Shown piece by piece: positions 22,088-31,859 of a stretch of 49,307 nt of DNA. Below the pieces are notes generated by a model, which worked only from the letters and a program-made list of their open reading frames with translations, was not told where the DNA came from and searched no databases. Location of the stretch: assembly GCA_900073065.1 (NCBI GenBank), contig FJOG01000046.1, forward strand, positions 33,840-83,146, in the 5' to 3' direction. The stretch is from Phialocephala subalpina. Lineage: Eukaryota > Ascomycota > Leotiomycetes > Helotiales > Mollisiaceae. Each line of letters begins with the position of its first letter. Positions within the stretch are counted from its first letter, which is position 1. The position numbers and the translations under genes are program-made.

Positions 22088-24280
22088 TCATGAAAAATCT
22101 GCATCAGGCAAGAAGAAATCCAAGTCCAATTCCAAGCCATAGCTCACCTCTCCACCATAGAGGTCCGTGGACGCAAAGCCTGTGTCATTGCTCGGCGGTG
22201 GTACTTTGCCAACGAGTGCCTTTAGCAGATCATGGCAGAACTCAAGGCTTTGGACTGCACTCTGTGCCATCCTGGATTCACATGAAGTGTCCTCCTCTAT
22301 CGCTTCGACCTGGGCCATGATCATACTCAGGAACATATGGGCTTTTACATTAGTCTCTCCTTGTTTCATTCGATCTGTCGACAATGATATCATGTCCCCC
22401 ATAGCCTGCTTAAGAAGCCCTCTATGCTACGAAGGGCGGTGAAGTATCCCATCGAGGCGCGAGGCCTGCGCATCGGCAATAAGCTCGAGGCTGATGACAG
22501 CGGATGCATATCGGATTCCCTCTCTGAACATGCCTCCACTGATCAACATCAAACGGGAAAAAGCTTCGTCTGGCTCTGGTGTGATGATGGCCAAGGCGAC
22601 ATCTAAGCTGACCTTGAGCGAGTAGTAAAATAACGGATCTGTCCGTGCTTTTATGGCGAATGGGCAGTGTAGAGGGATCAAGAACCGGCGTACTAGGCAA
22701 TCGAGCAGATTCCGATGGAACGCCGTCACTCCAGATCCCTCATATTTCTTCATGAAGATGCGACATGCTCGATACTTCTCGGTCAGCTCTGAGCTTAGAG
22801 TAAGAACGTCCATGTATGAAAGTTGGGAGTGCAAGCCGTTCAAAGACTGGACGATCTTGAGGCGGGTTGGTAATGAGCCGAGAAGAACAATCTGCATCGA
22901 GGTCGAGGTGTAGGAACTCCCGGGATGAGGCTGGAGGACTGTGGTTGATTCGTCTATCTCATTGTCGTTGTTATTTGAGGGCGCTTCAGTGTCAAACTCG
23001 TCAAAGGAGATTCTTGGGGGCATCGCAGAGTCCAAGGACGACTGCACAACCATGTCGAGTATCGTAGCCCAAAGTCTCCTGCGAAGTTCTGCTTGTAGAA
23101 TTGACATTGCCGGGAGGTGTTTCGGGTCACGATGGAAGCCGATCTGCATAGCTCTGTGGATGAGAGAGCCCATAGACATCCATATGAGATCGCCGCCGAT
23201 TGAGAAAATTTTCGGGCCAAAATCGTGAGACAGTGGACTTGAATTCCAGTGATGTCCAGGCGGTCTTTTTCAAGTGGTCCGGAAAGCCATGTTTGAGCAG
23301 CATGGATCCATTGATGAACCGTATTTCTAAATCCCGGGTCCGGTTCTCCCTGGTACAGACTTGATCCAATTCCAATGACAAGAAGGATCTTTAGGCGAAG
23401 ACCAGTTGCAACACCTTCAGGGTAGTCCCAGTATCTCTGGTACTCTGCCCAGAAGGTAGGTACATGGAGGATCAGATGTGTTGACTCGAATGATATGAAG
23501 TATAGAGTTGCCATCTTGTCTGCTACCTCTCGTGAAGGTGGTGCAAGGCCGAAGTCAGCAGGGGAGGGATACCTACTTGGCCGTGCCAGCTTTATACCCC
23601 GTGCTATATTCTTACATTTCTTAAGGAGATCGCCTATCTGGACAATCATGGGTCTGACTTCAGGTCTTTGGAATGAGGATTCGTTTTCCTCTCCCATAGC
23701 TGCAGTATAGCAGTCACCGACAGTTGAGAACTTGCCTGGAGATTAGTCGCAAGTCATCGGAAAAAGACTGGCCTAGACTGTACCTCTTCGGCAGTGCCCA
23801 TCAAATGGCTCCATCTCGGAACTCTCGTCTTGTTTAGGACGACTCCAAGTGAGTCTTGCAGCCCGGACTGGCGTGCAAGTATGTCCCTGCCAAACTCGGA
23901 CAGTGGATGGGCAGAACCTGATGGTGGAGAATCATCAATTTTCTGTACCTGTGCAAAAGGCTATGGAGATCTGGTCCCGGTGGGACGTCGTTGACAAGTG
24001 TAGCTGGTATTTCATTCTGTTCTGCTGCTAGTGGTCTGCTTGTGCTCATCTGATGGGCACGAGGCAGGGGCGATAGTGAGTAGACGGATGGGCTTGACGT
24101 GGAACTCAATGAGTTGCCCTGCTGCATGACGGTTTCATTGCCGTTGACACTGAAGGTGCATTGGGTCTTGGCAGAGACACAGTGAGCGCAAGGGTCGTTT
24201 CGATCACACTTGATCTTGCGGCGTCGGCATTCGAGGCAGGACAGGGCTGGCCTTCGACGACGGCGGGGTTGTCGCTCCAT
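22088..24280 (-). pseudogene. Zn2Cys6 fungal transcription factor with several frame breaks
   Basis: ATG 24278-24280 begins MERQPRRRRR, followed by the binuclear cluster CLECRRRKIKCDRNDPCAHCVSAKTQC (six Cys in standard spacing). The middle carries the fungal-specific regulatory domain (MATLYFISFESTHLILHVPT, LKILLVIGIGSSLYQ, then DLIWMSMGSLIHRAMQIG and AELRRRLWATILDM). A 53-nt intron (23731-23783) fits. The reading is broken near 23972 (after PDLHS; an intron is possible), near 23205-23213 (a one-base loss in an A4T4 run), and near 22452 and 22412 before the last segment (KAHMFLSMIMAQVEAI...), which ends at 22088. Flanking genes are clean, so real decay is more likely than poor sequence. It lies head-to-tail upstream of the ABC exporter and may once have regulated it. 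Confidence 0.75.
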
Positions 24281-25925
24281 GCAGAGGTCTCTCGGCCGTA
24301 TCACTCGGTGTGAATTCTACAGATGCAGATATATTGCGAGACGCTGAAGGGGAGGAAGGAAGGTGAGTCTCCAGACAGAGTAGCAGGGTTTGGTCCAAAG
24401 CGCACATCTCGGGGGTAACGGGGTAACGTAAGGGTGAGCGTTATGAGCGAAAATGCCGAAGCACGCCACGCAACCCAAATGCCCTGAAATACAGCCACCG
24501 AAGCCAAAGGAATAGGGAGCCGAAGCCTGAGAGGCGCTATGTTTACAGTGGACAAATCCTGAAGGAATTAGCATGCATCTTGAAAGGTGGGTAGGGGACG
24601 AAGGTTTCATCGTTGTTACCATCGTACCCCTCCCCACTTCCACTCCTTGATCTTTCTCTCAAGCTTGACATTATGCGTAGCTTATTGAGAGCGTAAAGAC
24701 CTGGAGGGATCAGACTCGAGATTTTGGTATAGTTGAGAGTTGTTTGGTGTTTGTTACGGATTTGTGCGAATTCTTTGAAAAAGAAATAGGTGTAGCTAGA
24801 ACTTGCTGCATTAGTAACGAGAAGCCTCATCTCTGGAACATCCTCGGTCCAGACGAAACCCTCGAGCTCCTGAACGCAAGACCTTCTCAACTTCCTGGTA
24901 TAAATTCAATAAGCAATCTCTCATCGCCAAGCTCTAAAAGCTCTAGGCTATATTATCTGCTATTATATTCCATGCCATCAAATTCGATGAAGCTCATCGC
25001 CTACGTTGCAATGAAGAGAAAACTAAAAATGAAGGTTCCCTTCAGTGATTACAATCGAGCTTTACGAGCTCGGTTGAACCTTTTGCTTTTTAATATTCCT
25101 TTTGCATATAATAGCGAGCGAGCAGATGTAATTTCCTATCGTTTTCTTTGCAGACGCGTATCTGTCTGGGACACCCACCAGCTGCATCTTGGCGTGACCG
25201 TGTTCGAATCTTCCACGACTAGGCTCACTTTTGAGACACCCACGCCCACACCCACGCCCGTAGGCACTAGGAAAACTCTACGGTATTATAAACCTGGCTT
25301 GCGACAAATTTGTAGCCCTTGTCCTTTCCGCTGAAAGATAGGAGATTCCGTTAAAAGTGACTAATAAAAATCCCTCGCGAGCTTCCCAGTCGAATGGTTT
25401 ACGGTTGATCCTAGGGTAGAGAGTTCAGCATGTCAGGGTTAAGAAGCGTACCAGGTTGAGTGAAGGGATAGATAACTGCTGTGCTGCTTGCAAGCAGCCA
25501 CTTCGCGTATTATCAAGTTGAACTCTGGCCTTCTGTCTGAGACGCAGGCTTGCCGGCCCTATATAGTGATATTCTGCCGCACTATACCGTCTTGTGATCA
25601 ATGCCTCTCACAGTAGTACAGTATTATCGTGTAGGGTTAGAACCAGGCAGGAGCATTTGGAAAGAAGTAGCTCTATCAGTTGCGGGAGTGGTCAGGGCAG
25701 AAGGAATGGTATTGATGTCAAATCTGCCCTTCTAGCTAAGTGGGAATGTCTCCCTAATAAGGTGCTCTGACGGACTCATCACGACCAGGCAGAATTCCCT
25801 AGTAAATCGATGAGTCACTGATAATGTGGCTTCATGCCAACATGTGACGCTTCCCTCCAGGCATCTCCATCGATTCTGACTCCTCCAACTAGCAAGCTCT
25901 ACTTCCATCCTGCTCCCTATTTTCC
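24281..25925. other. No gene firmly supported; possible short minus-strand ORF
   Basis: Normal-GC sequence upstream of the Zn2Cys6 remnant. On the minus strand ATG 24671 opens a 42-codon Ser/Arg-rich frame (MSSLRERSRSGSGEGYDG...) ending at 24543, preceded by a CA-rich leader like fungal 5' UTRs; it could be a small gene or a first exon. A plus-strand frame (24744-25334) ends in a PTPTPTP stretch but looks like chance. From 25340 to 25925 I see nothing but a TATATAG sequence near 25561. The plus-strand C/T-rich part before 25980 is the complement of the Lys/Glu tail of the next gene. Confidence 0.35.
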
Positions 25926-26195
25926 TTACTTCCTCCTCTTTTCTTCTTCCTTTCCCTTCCCTCTTGCTGTCTTTGCCATCTCATTCGCTTTCTCTAGCAT
26001 CTCTGGAGGCAGCCTAATTGTCGTAGCTTGATCGGCAATAGAACGTGTAATCGCTTGACGAACCCACCAAGTAGCATATGTCGAATATTTATATCCTGTT
26101 CTGTACTCGAATTTATCAGGACATTTGCTACACCCACCAGTCTTCTCGAATAGCTCGAATATGTCATCGTGCTTAGTGCAACGGTAGAGGCTCAT
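25926..26195 (-). CDS. Small protein with a bacterial sigma-70 region 2.3-3.0 segment
   Basis: This is an intact 89-codon frame from ATG 26195, with A at -3. Residues 27-73 match the promoter-recognition part of primary bacterial sigma factors: [18 protein letters not shown], then [19 protein letters not shown]. The conserved Trp pair (W43, W44) used in -10 melting, the -10-reading Gln and Thr (Q47, T50) and the start of region 3.0 (with E68) are all present. Regions 1.2, 2.1-2.2 (core polymerase binding) and 4 are absent. Residues 1-26 are unlike sigma and hold C6-x2-H9-x12-C22-x2-C25, a possible zinc site. The last 12 residues are nearly all K, E and R. The flanks are fungal. Horizontal origin followed by domestication is inferred; the stop codon overlaps a GTAAGG, so a further exon is possible. 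Confidence 0.7.
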   Translation of the reverse strand: MSLYRCTKHDDIFELFEKTGGCSKCPDKFEYRTGYKYSTYATWWVRQAITRSIADQATTIRLPPEMLEKANEMAKTARGKGKEEEKRRK

Positions 26196-26329
26196 CGTTT
26201 CAAAGTTTGCAGTTTAACGAATCTCTTAAAAATCTGGTTAGAGATTAGTTACAATATCTTGTTCTCTATAGAAGAGACTAACCTGAGGGGAGCTGGACCA
26301 GAAAATAGCAAGAATTGGAAATGTTTATA
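26196..26329 (-). promoter_or_regulatory. TATA-like box and 5'-UTR intron of the sigma-like gene
   Basis: On the minus strand TATAAA (26324-26329) lies about 45 nt before a good intron at 26234-26282: GTTAGT donor, TAACTAAT branch region about 18 nt from the end, and ACCAG acceptor (49 nt). The first ATG after the spliced leader is the start of the sigma-like ORF at 26195. This layout is eukaryotic and argues against a bacterial contaminant. Confidence 0.5.
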
Positions 26330-26879
26330 GCTGGCTTTAAGGACGAAATGTATGCTTTGATGTATGAGAAATCGGAGTTTTATGTTTTCAAGAGAATGGT
26401 TACTAGCAAAAATATAGGTTATTGTATAAGGCTGGAAGCAATTGAAGTGAAGATCTGTTCAAGGCGATAGAGGATTCAAGCCTACTATATAGTAATTCGG
26501 CGGTCCCCAATATTTATAAGTAAGTCTTATATGGTGGTGATTTATCGCTAGGCTGTGATTCATGGTCGTACGACGCATACGGTGGGTACTATTCACGTCT
26601 GTTTCTAGCTCATCCTTCCAAATAGCCGCCGACACGAGAGCCATGCTGCACTATGAAATTTAATCTCGCCGGGGGGGCAGGAATCGGGGCCGCTAGACCG
26701 ACCGCTTCCTATCCCGATCTAGCGGATGAACGTCGCCGCCCTGAGCTCGCGCGAGCCAGCTGAGCCGTGGGGCGCCTAAGTGAGGCCGAAGTGATCCTTC
26801 ACTTGTGACTTACCCTTTATCTAATACGATACGATGAGTTCGTGCTTAATTAACCCCTCGTAACTAATATTCCCCTATT
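26330..26879. other. Intergenic, with a GC-rich patch and hairpin
   Basis: A minus-strand open frame of 61 codons (26459-26644, ATG start) is not supported by any motif. About 26669-26780 is GC-rich for this neighbourhood and includes an 8-bp inverted repeat CCGCTAGA/TCTAGCGG (26690-26697 and 26718-26725). This may be the surviving edge of an element whose rest is the AT-rich block that begins at about 26880. Confidence 0.35.
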
Positions 26880-27240
26880 CCCGTAATTATTATTATATAG
26901 TAATTAAATATAATAAATTTATTAAAAGAGAATTATATTATAATTTAATAATAAATTTTAATTTTAATAATTCAAATATTATTATTTGGCGAAATTATAT
27001 TATAAACTTATAAGAATAATTAATTAAAAAAAATTTAATTTTAATAAAAAGAATATTTTTTTTTTATTAAATTGAATTATTTTTCTTAATATTATTTTAT
27101 TTTAATTTATTTAAATATTTATAATTTTCTTCATATAAATTTTTAAAAAATTAATTTTAAATATAATAATTTATTAAAATATTAATTAAGTTTAAATTTA
27201 AAATATTAAGTTTTTTAATAAATTAAATTAAATAAATTTT
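26880..27240. repeat. AT-rich mutated block
   Basis: About 360 bp of nearly pure A/T with almost no CG remain. The block ends abruptly inside a retrotransposon-like ORF fragment at about 27240, so it is probably the RIP-mutated remainder of that element or of a neighbour. Confidence 0.65.
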
Positions 27241-27530
27241 TTGGTGATTGCGTTTGTGTCTTGACTTATGAAGATGGCTTGTTGCGATGTTATAGCGGCT
27301 TGTTGTAGTATTGTGGCCGTTGTTTGTGCAGACGTGACTATTGCCTTGAGGTCGCCATGTATTGCTGTGAGGGCTCCCCTGACTATGTTGTAGTCCGGTA
27401 AGCCTTCTACCTTGTTGATGAAGATATACATGGCAGCGATGATGGATTTGACGAATGGGGCAGGGACCGGTTGTTCCTTTGCAGATTCGATGCGCAGTAG
27501 TGCCTAGGTGACTGCTGAGGTTCGTGGCAT
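27228..27530 (-). pseudogene. Retroelement-type ORF1/gag-like fragment
   Basis: ATG 27528-27530 starts MPRTSAVT, then TAG, then continues in frame as ALLRIESAKEQPVPAPFV...AAMYIFINKVEGLPDYNIV and a long Thr/Gln/Ala-rich helical stretch (TTATILQQAAITSQQAIF) to the AT-rich boundary. The single internal stop is explained by one CAG to TAG change, the typical RIP product. The helical, coiled-coil-like composition resembles N-terminal ORF1/gag proteins of fungal retrotransposons. The element type is not certain, and the 3' part is lost in the AT-rich block. Confidence 0.5.
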
Positions 27531-27857
27531 GCTCGCGGAGTTCGGACGGCCATGCTGCCACTTGAGGCCACATTGATGCCATGACGCTTATGTCGCACTG
27601 GGCGATGTGCAAAAGCTCAGGCAACCCAATTGACCAGAAGGAGGACTGCTAGATATGGTTGTTGATGCACGATTTCAAAAATTTTGTTCTCGCGTTTTGT
27701 GATGTTTTCCCCCTCCCCCTTTCCCCGCAGTAACCGTATTAGAATAGTCCTCGAGCTGTGGCCTGAGTGCCTGAGGTAAGTGAATTTAGCGACACAACGT
27801 CGCGTAAAACTCTGAGGCAGGATGTTAATCTCGTAATCATGAAATCTTAGATATTGC
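27531..27857. other. Junction region between element fragment and HET remnant
   Basis: Normal-GC sequence without a convincing frame. It includes a C/T-rich stretch around 27709-27728. The N-terminal half of the HET-type gene downstream would be expected here but is not found. Confidence 0.4.
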
Positions 27858-28766
27858 GTGCGCAGGACAGTGACAAAGAAGGTGAAGAACCCGCTCTACA
27901 AGACAGTCGAGGAGGTCTACGAGGAACGGGACAAAAAGAAGCTCATATATCTCCATAAGGCCGCACTAAGGGGTATGCGGGGCGAGTTCCGGCTCCTTTG
28001 CAACATGAAGGTGGAAACGAAGAAGGAGAAGATCTTGTTCCACCTCACTTGGTTCGAGCTGGTCAAGCCGTTCGTTATGCGCTGCCTGACCAAAAAGACA
28101 GACATGGTCCCAGCTATTGCTGGCGTGGCCGCCTTCATCCAGAAGAGCAGCCGACTGAGGTTCGTGGCGGGCCTGTGGGACCAGATCCTGTATTTAAACC
28201 TCCTCTGGAACGTCTTTCCAGGCGCGCCGAGAACGGACAAGGCATATCGCGCCCCGAGTTGGTCTTGGGCTTCGGTAGATGGGCTTGTCGAGACGCCACT
28301 CCGGTATTATCATCGCGATGAGTTATCAGAAAGCTTTCACTCTTTAGTCTCCAATATACGGGTTGAAGATCTCCCAGATAGTAGCGATGTGGAGGTGGGC
28401 CGGCAGCGTCCTCAGCGTGATCCTTGGTTCACCCGTTCGAGGCTGCATCTATCGGGATGCTTGGTGAAGCCCGAGGGAGTAGACGCAAAAGTGTCGTCCT
28501 TTCTACCCGATACTCACGGCTATGATCCCCGATGGGATGGCAAAGCGCCCCAGTGGCTTCCAATCCTTTGGTTCGAGTTCGAATCGATTCTAGGTCAAAC
28601 AGAATGGAGATGCCACGGCATCGTGATTAGGCGGCTCCAGCCCGGCGATGGCAATGTCTTTGAGAGGGTTGGATATTTCTGGAAAGGAGGCATTAATCCC
28701 TCAGACCCGAATTTGAGGTCCAAGGTGTTAGGAAATGCACTTGTCGAGAAGTTGTGTCTTGTATAA
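27858..28766 (+). pseudogene. C-terminal part of a HET-domain protein
   Basis: The open frame encodes about 300 residues that fit the region downstream of HET domains in fungal incompatibility proteins: WFELVKPFVMRCLTKKTDMVPAIAG, RFVAGLWDQILYLNLLW and the diagnostic RAPSWSWASVDG. There is no HET domain and no ATG near the beginning: the first codon is GTG, and the upstream CGCAG could be a splice acceptor of a lost exon. HET proteins trigger cell death after fusion of unlike hyphae. Only the C-terminal half is left here, next to AT-rich DNA, so it is probably a non-functional truncated gene, although the frame itself is unbroken. Confidence 0.65.
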
Positions 28767-28926
28767 GTTGAACAGCGCCATAATCTCTTAGTCTAAGAAC
28801 GTGACTTGTACCTAGTTTAAAAGTGAGCATTCTCTATACGAGGCTCTTTCATCAATTTCTCCACAATCACTATCTTATAATATGGCGGGCTAGAAATGAT
28901 AGAAAAAATAGCGCGCATCTTTGCAG

Positions 28927-29060
28927 TAAAGTTCGAAATCGGCTTTAGTTCCGAATACTCAATGATTTTATTTTTGATTATATTAGTACCAGAAAAGCTA
29001 ATTCAACTTTTAAACCCTTGTATTCGCTTATTTTCTTATATAAACCGATTTCGAACTTTA
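28927..29060. repeat. Possible MITE: inverted-repeat element flanked by TA
   Basis: TAAAGTTCGAAATCGG at 28927-28942 is repeated in inverted form at the other end (complement ends at 29060), followed by further partial complementarity. The first and last bases are TA, as after insertion of a mariner-like element. The whole is about 134 bp. RIP-type changes may have blurred the inner arms. A palindrome or an end of the neighbouring element are other possibilities. Confidence 0.35.
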
Positions 29061-29479
29061 TTATATAATATAATTAGCTTATTATTTAATTGGCCGTCCG
29101 CCATGAGGACTAATGTGAACTTTTTGGGGGGGTCACGTGAAAAGTGGAGTTAAAGAGGGAATGAGCGATTTTCCCAAACTTCGATAAGGGTACCAAATAC
29201 GGCTCTTTAATTAGTCTACTTAAGAAATATCGCTGCACGTAATAAACATTAAACTTTTATAATATAGCGTAAAGAAATAAAATTATCAATTTTTCATTGA
29301 ATCCTATTAAATTTACTCTTTTATCATCTTATATTTTTCTATAGTAACTTTTTATAATTATATTATATTTACACCGGAATTATAAGTTTAATTAAAGTAA
29401 ATATACTTTAGTATAACTACGATAAAATACTATAATAAGACCGATATTTTTACTAATATTATCGCTTTTAACTTTAAGT

Positions 29480-30460
29480 ATTATACCTCTTTCTAAGTCT
29501 CGAGATATCTACGAAATTCCTTTTAATTTTAAAGATAAATAACTTATTCGACGTCGCAAACTAATTGCTCGTTCGTTGCTACGAAATCCTCTCCCGACCG
29601 TATCGTTACAACTATTTCCACTTACTTACCTCGAGCTCGAAGCTTTACCCTCCAAAGTATCTCCTTTTACTCAATTTATTTTTCAATTGCCAATATAAAA
29701 GGATTTAAATTTACGATTTAATAAAATATTAAAAAGTTTAACTCAAAGTAAAATGAATTTAAAAGCAAATTTAAATTAATTTCGCGAGTTTATTTTAACT
29801 TCTAATTTATATATACGTTATACGAGAGCCTTTAAACCCAAAGGACTATTTCGTATATATATTATAATCAATAGACAATTTACTAGTATTTATTGCAATT
29901 ATAAATATAATAATAATAACTCGAGTTATAATTTCACCGTAAGTTTCTTATTATTTTTTATAATAGCGAGCTAACCCGTATATCTAAATCTCTATACGAA
30001 TCCCATTGCCCCGAAGACCCCTCGAAACTCCTCTATTAAAGCTCGACCTCCTCTTCCTCCCAAACCTATAATCCGCAACCAAATAATATACCGGCAATTA
30101 ATTGCAATATGAAAAGCCCCGCCCCGGAGCCCTATTTAGCCTTTTACTTTTATAATACTTCCTACTCATATAATAATTTATACCCCGAAGTAACCTCGTA
30201 CACCGAAGCGTCGTATTCGAGCCAAGAAACTATTAGCTTTTATAGTAGCTCGCCCTTCTACTTATATTACTAATCTACTAACGAAAGCCGCTCAAAGTTT
30301 AAAGTACTAATTTTCGACGATATTATTTTCCTCGGTAAATATTAAACCCTACGATTAGTATTCTATAAGTAACGAAAATAAAAATATAAATATATTTAAT
30401 ATTAAAAAAAAGGATATTTTGCGACTTGCGTTTTATCGATAGAATAATAAGACGAGTAAT
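29480..30460 (+). pseudogene. Decayed ORF with a proline-rich part, left Helitron flank
   Basis: From about 29543 one plus frame reads like protein (RRRKLIARSLLRNPLPTV..., later PIAPKTPRNSSIKARPPLPP) with occasional TAA/TAG stops and one TGA. The part 29990-30290 keeps a higher C content than its surroundings. I recognise no family. The N-terminus is unclear, and a second frame is also partly open over 30.1-30.3 kb. Confidence 0.35.
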
Positions 30461-30777
30461 AAAGTATTTAGATTAAAGTTAATAAAAAATAGTAATAATT
30501 TTAATAATATAGATTTTAATACTTTCTATTAATATTACTCTTATTATAGCAAGTTTAACGTATTATCAATTGAAATACATTTTATATACAATATAGAGTT
30601 TTATTATAATACTATAATACTATCCACGTTTATCTCGTATTTCCTTCTTATATTATATTTCACAGTCTTATTACGATTAATTAAACTATAAAAGCAATTT
30701 AGAAAAACAATTTATTACGGGCCGCTATATACCTACTCATTTTCTATCCACATTATACAATTCTCCCGCCGAGTTTA

Positions 30778-31851
30778 CTAAGCCAACTCAATTTCCACTT
30801 CGAATAAATACTCCTCTTTTACTCGATTCCGTTTATCCTCTTCTCGAATTAAATCTACTATCGCTTAAATATAATTTTCCTCTAATATAATTTCGCTATT
30901 CATAAGTAATACGGCGTTCATATCTTCTTCACTCTTTTCTTCGGCCTTTACTATAATATTCCTAGGATTAATATCGCTATTTGAGTTTATTAATTATATA
31001 AATTCCTTTTCTTTTTTTACTAATTCTATTAAACAACTTTTTTCTTCAATCTCAAAAAAACGAATATCCAAATTTTGTATAAATTTAATACTATGCGTCT
31101 TTATAAAGTCGTCGAAATTTCTACGCACAATTAATTACTATATCGCAATTCTATAGAAAGTATTTAACTCGAGTTATATAATTAATAAAACATTTTATAG
31201 GAAATAATTAATATCGTTCCAAATAATATAACCTTTTCCATCTTTAGATTCGGCCTCCATTAGAATAAAAAACATTTAATCGAATATTGCCTATAAATTT
31301 ATAATCGGTAATACGTATTTAAAGATCTTTAGATACTATTATATTAGCGTTAGCGTAAAGGGGAATATAAGCGATATTAAAGTATTTAAAGGCTTCGAAA
31401 GGTTATTTATTATTGTTTTCTATTGCGTACGTCCGTATTTACAACGATTACATCTTCCCAAAAAATCGATTTAATTTATATCGTATAAAAACTTTAAACT
31501 TAGCTCGATATAAAATATCGGCAATATCGAAATAATTTATTTATTTTTATATAGCGGCTTAAAAATATACTTATCCTCTAAAAATATTTACTCTCGATAA
31601 AATCCAAAGAAATTTATAATTGATAAATTACGCTCCTCGTGAATATATTTTAAATTATTTACTTTACGGCCAATAAAATAATATTTCTTTCTTTTTACAA
31701 AAAAGTCGTTTTAATTTAAAAAGTCTAAAAATAAATCTATTATTACGTTTTAATTACTTCGCGTTTTATAGTATTTCTACGAAATATCGTAATATTCGAT
31801 TTTATATTTATACCAAATAATTGCTTCTTTTATTCGAGAGATAAATATCTC
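30778..31851 (-). pseudogene. Decayed 358-codon minus-strand ORF inside the Helitron
   Basis: One minus-strand frame stays protein-like over 1074 nt, interrupted by about 16 in-frame stops. All are TAA or TAG, none TGA, as expected if Gln codons CAA/CAG were converted by RIP. Readable parts include RIKEAIIWYKYKIEYYDIS near the start, YIHEERNLSIINFFGFYRE in the middle and EEKSEEDMNAVLLMNSEIIL near the end at 30778. An internal ATG is at 31258-31260. The C-terminal third is Glu/Lys-rich. I do not recognise the family. It runs against the Helitron Rep frame, so it is a passenger or a second gene. Confidence 0.45.
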
Positions 31852-31859
31852 AATTAAAA

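Noticed and set aside
22163..22172. TCCGTGGA, similar to the yeast pleiotropic drug response element, near the ABC gene.
   Set aside because: It lies in the former coding part of the Zn2Cys6 gene about 670 bp upstream of the ABC start, and an 8-bp match is weak evidence.
24744..25334. Plus-strand open frame of 196 codons with a PTPTPTP stretch.
   Set aside because: It has no domain, no consistent composition and a competing minus-strand leader-like sequence; probably chance.
25834..26031. Plus-strand open frame rich in Phe, Ser, Leu and Pro.
   Set aside because: It is the complement of the Lys/Glu-rich tail of the sigma-like gene.
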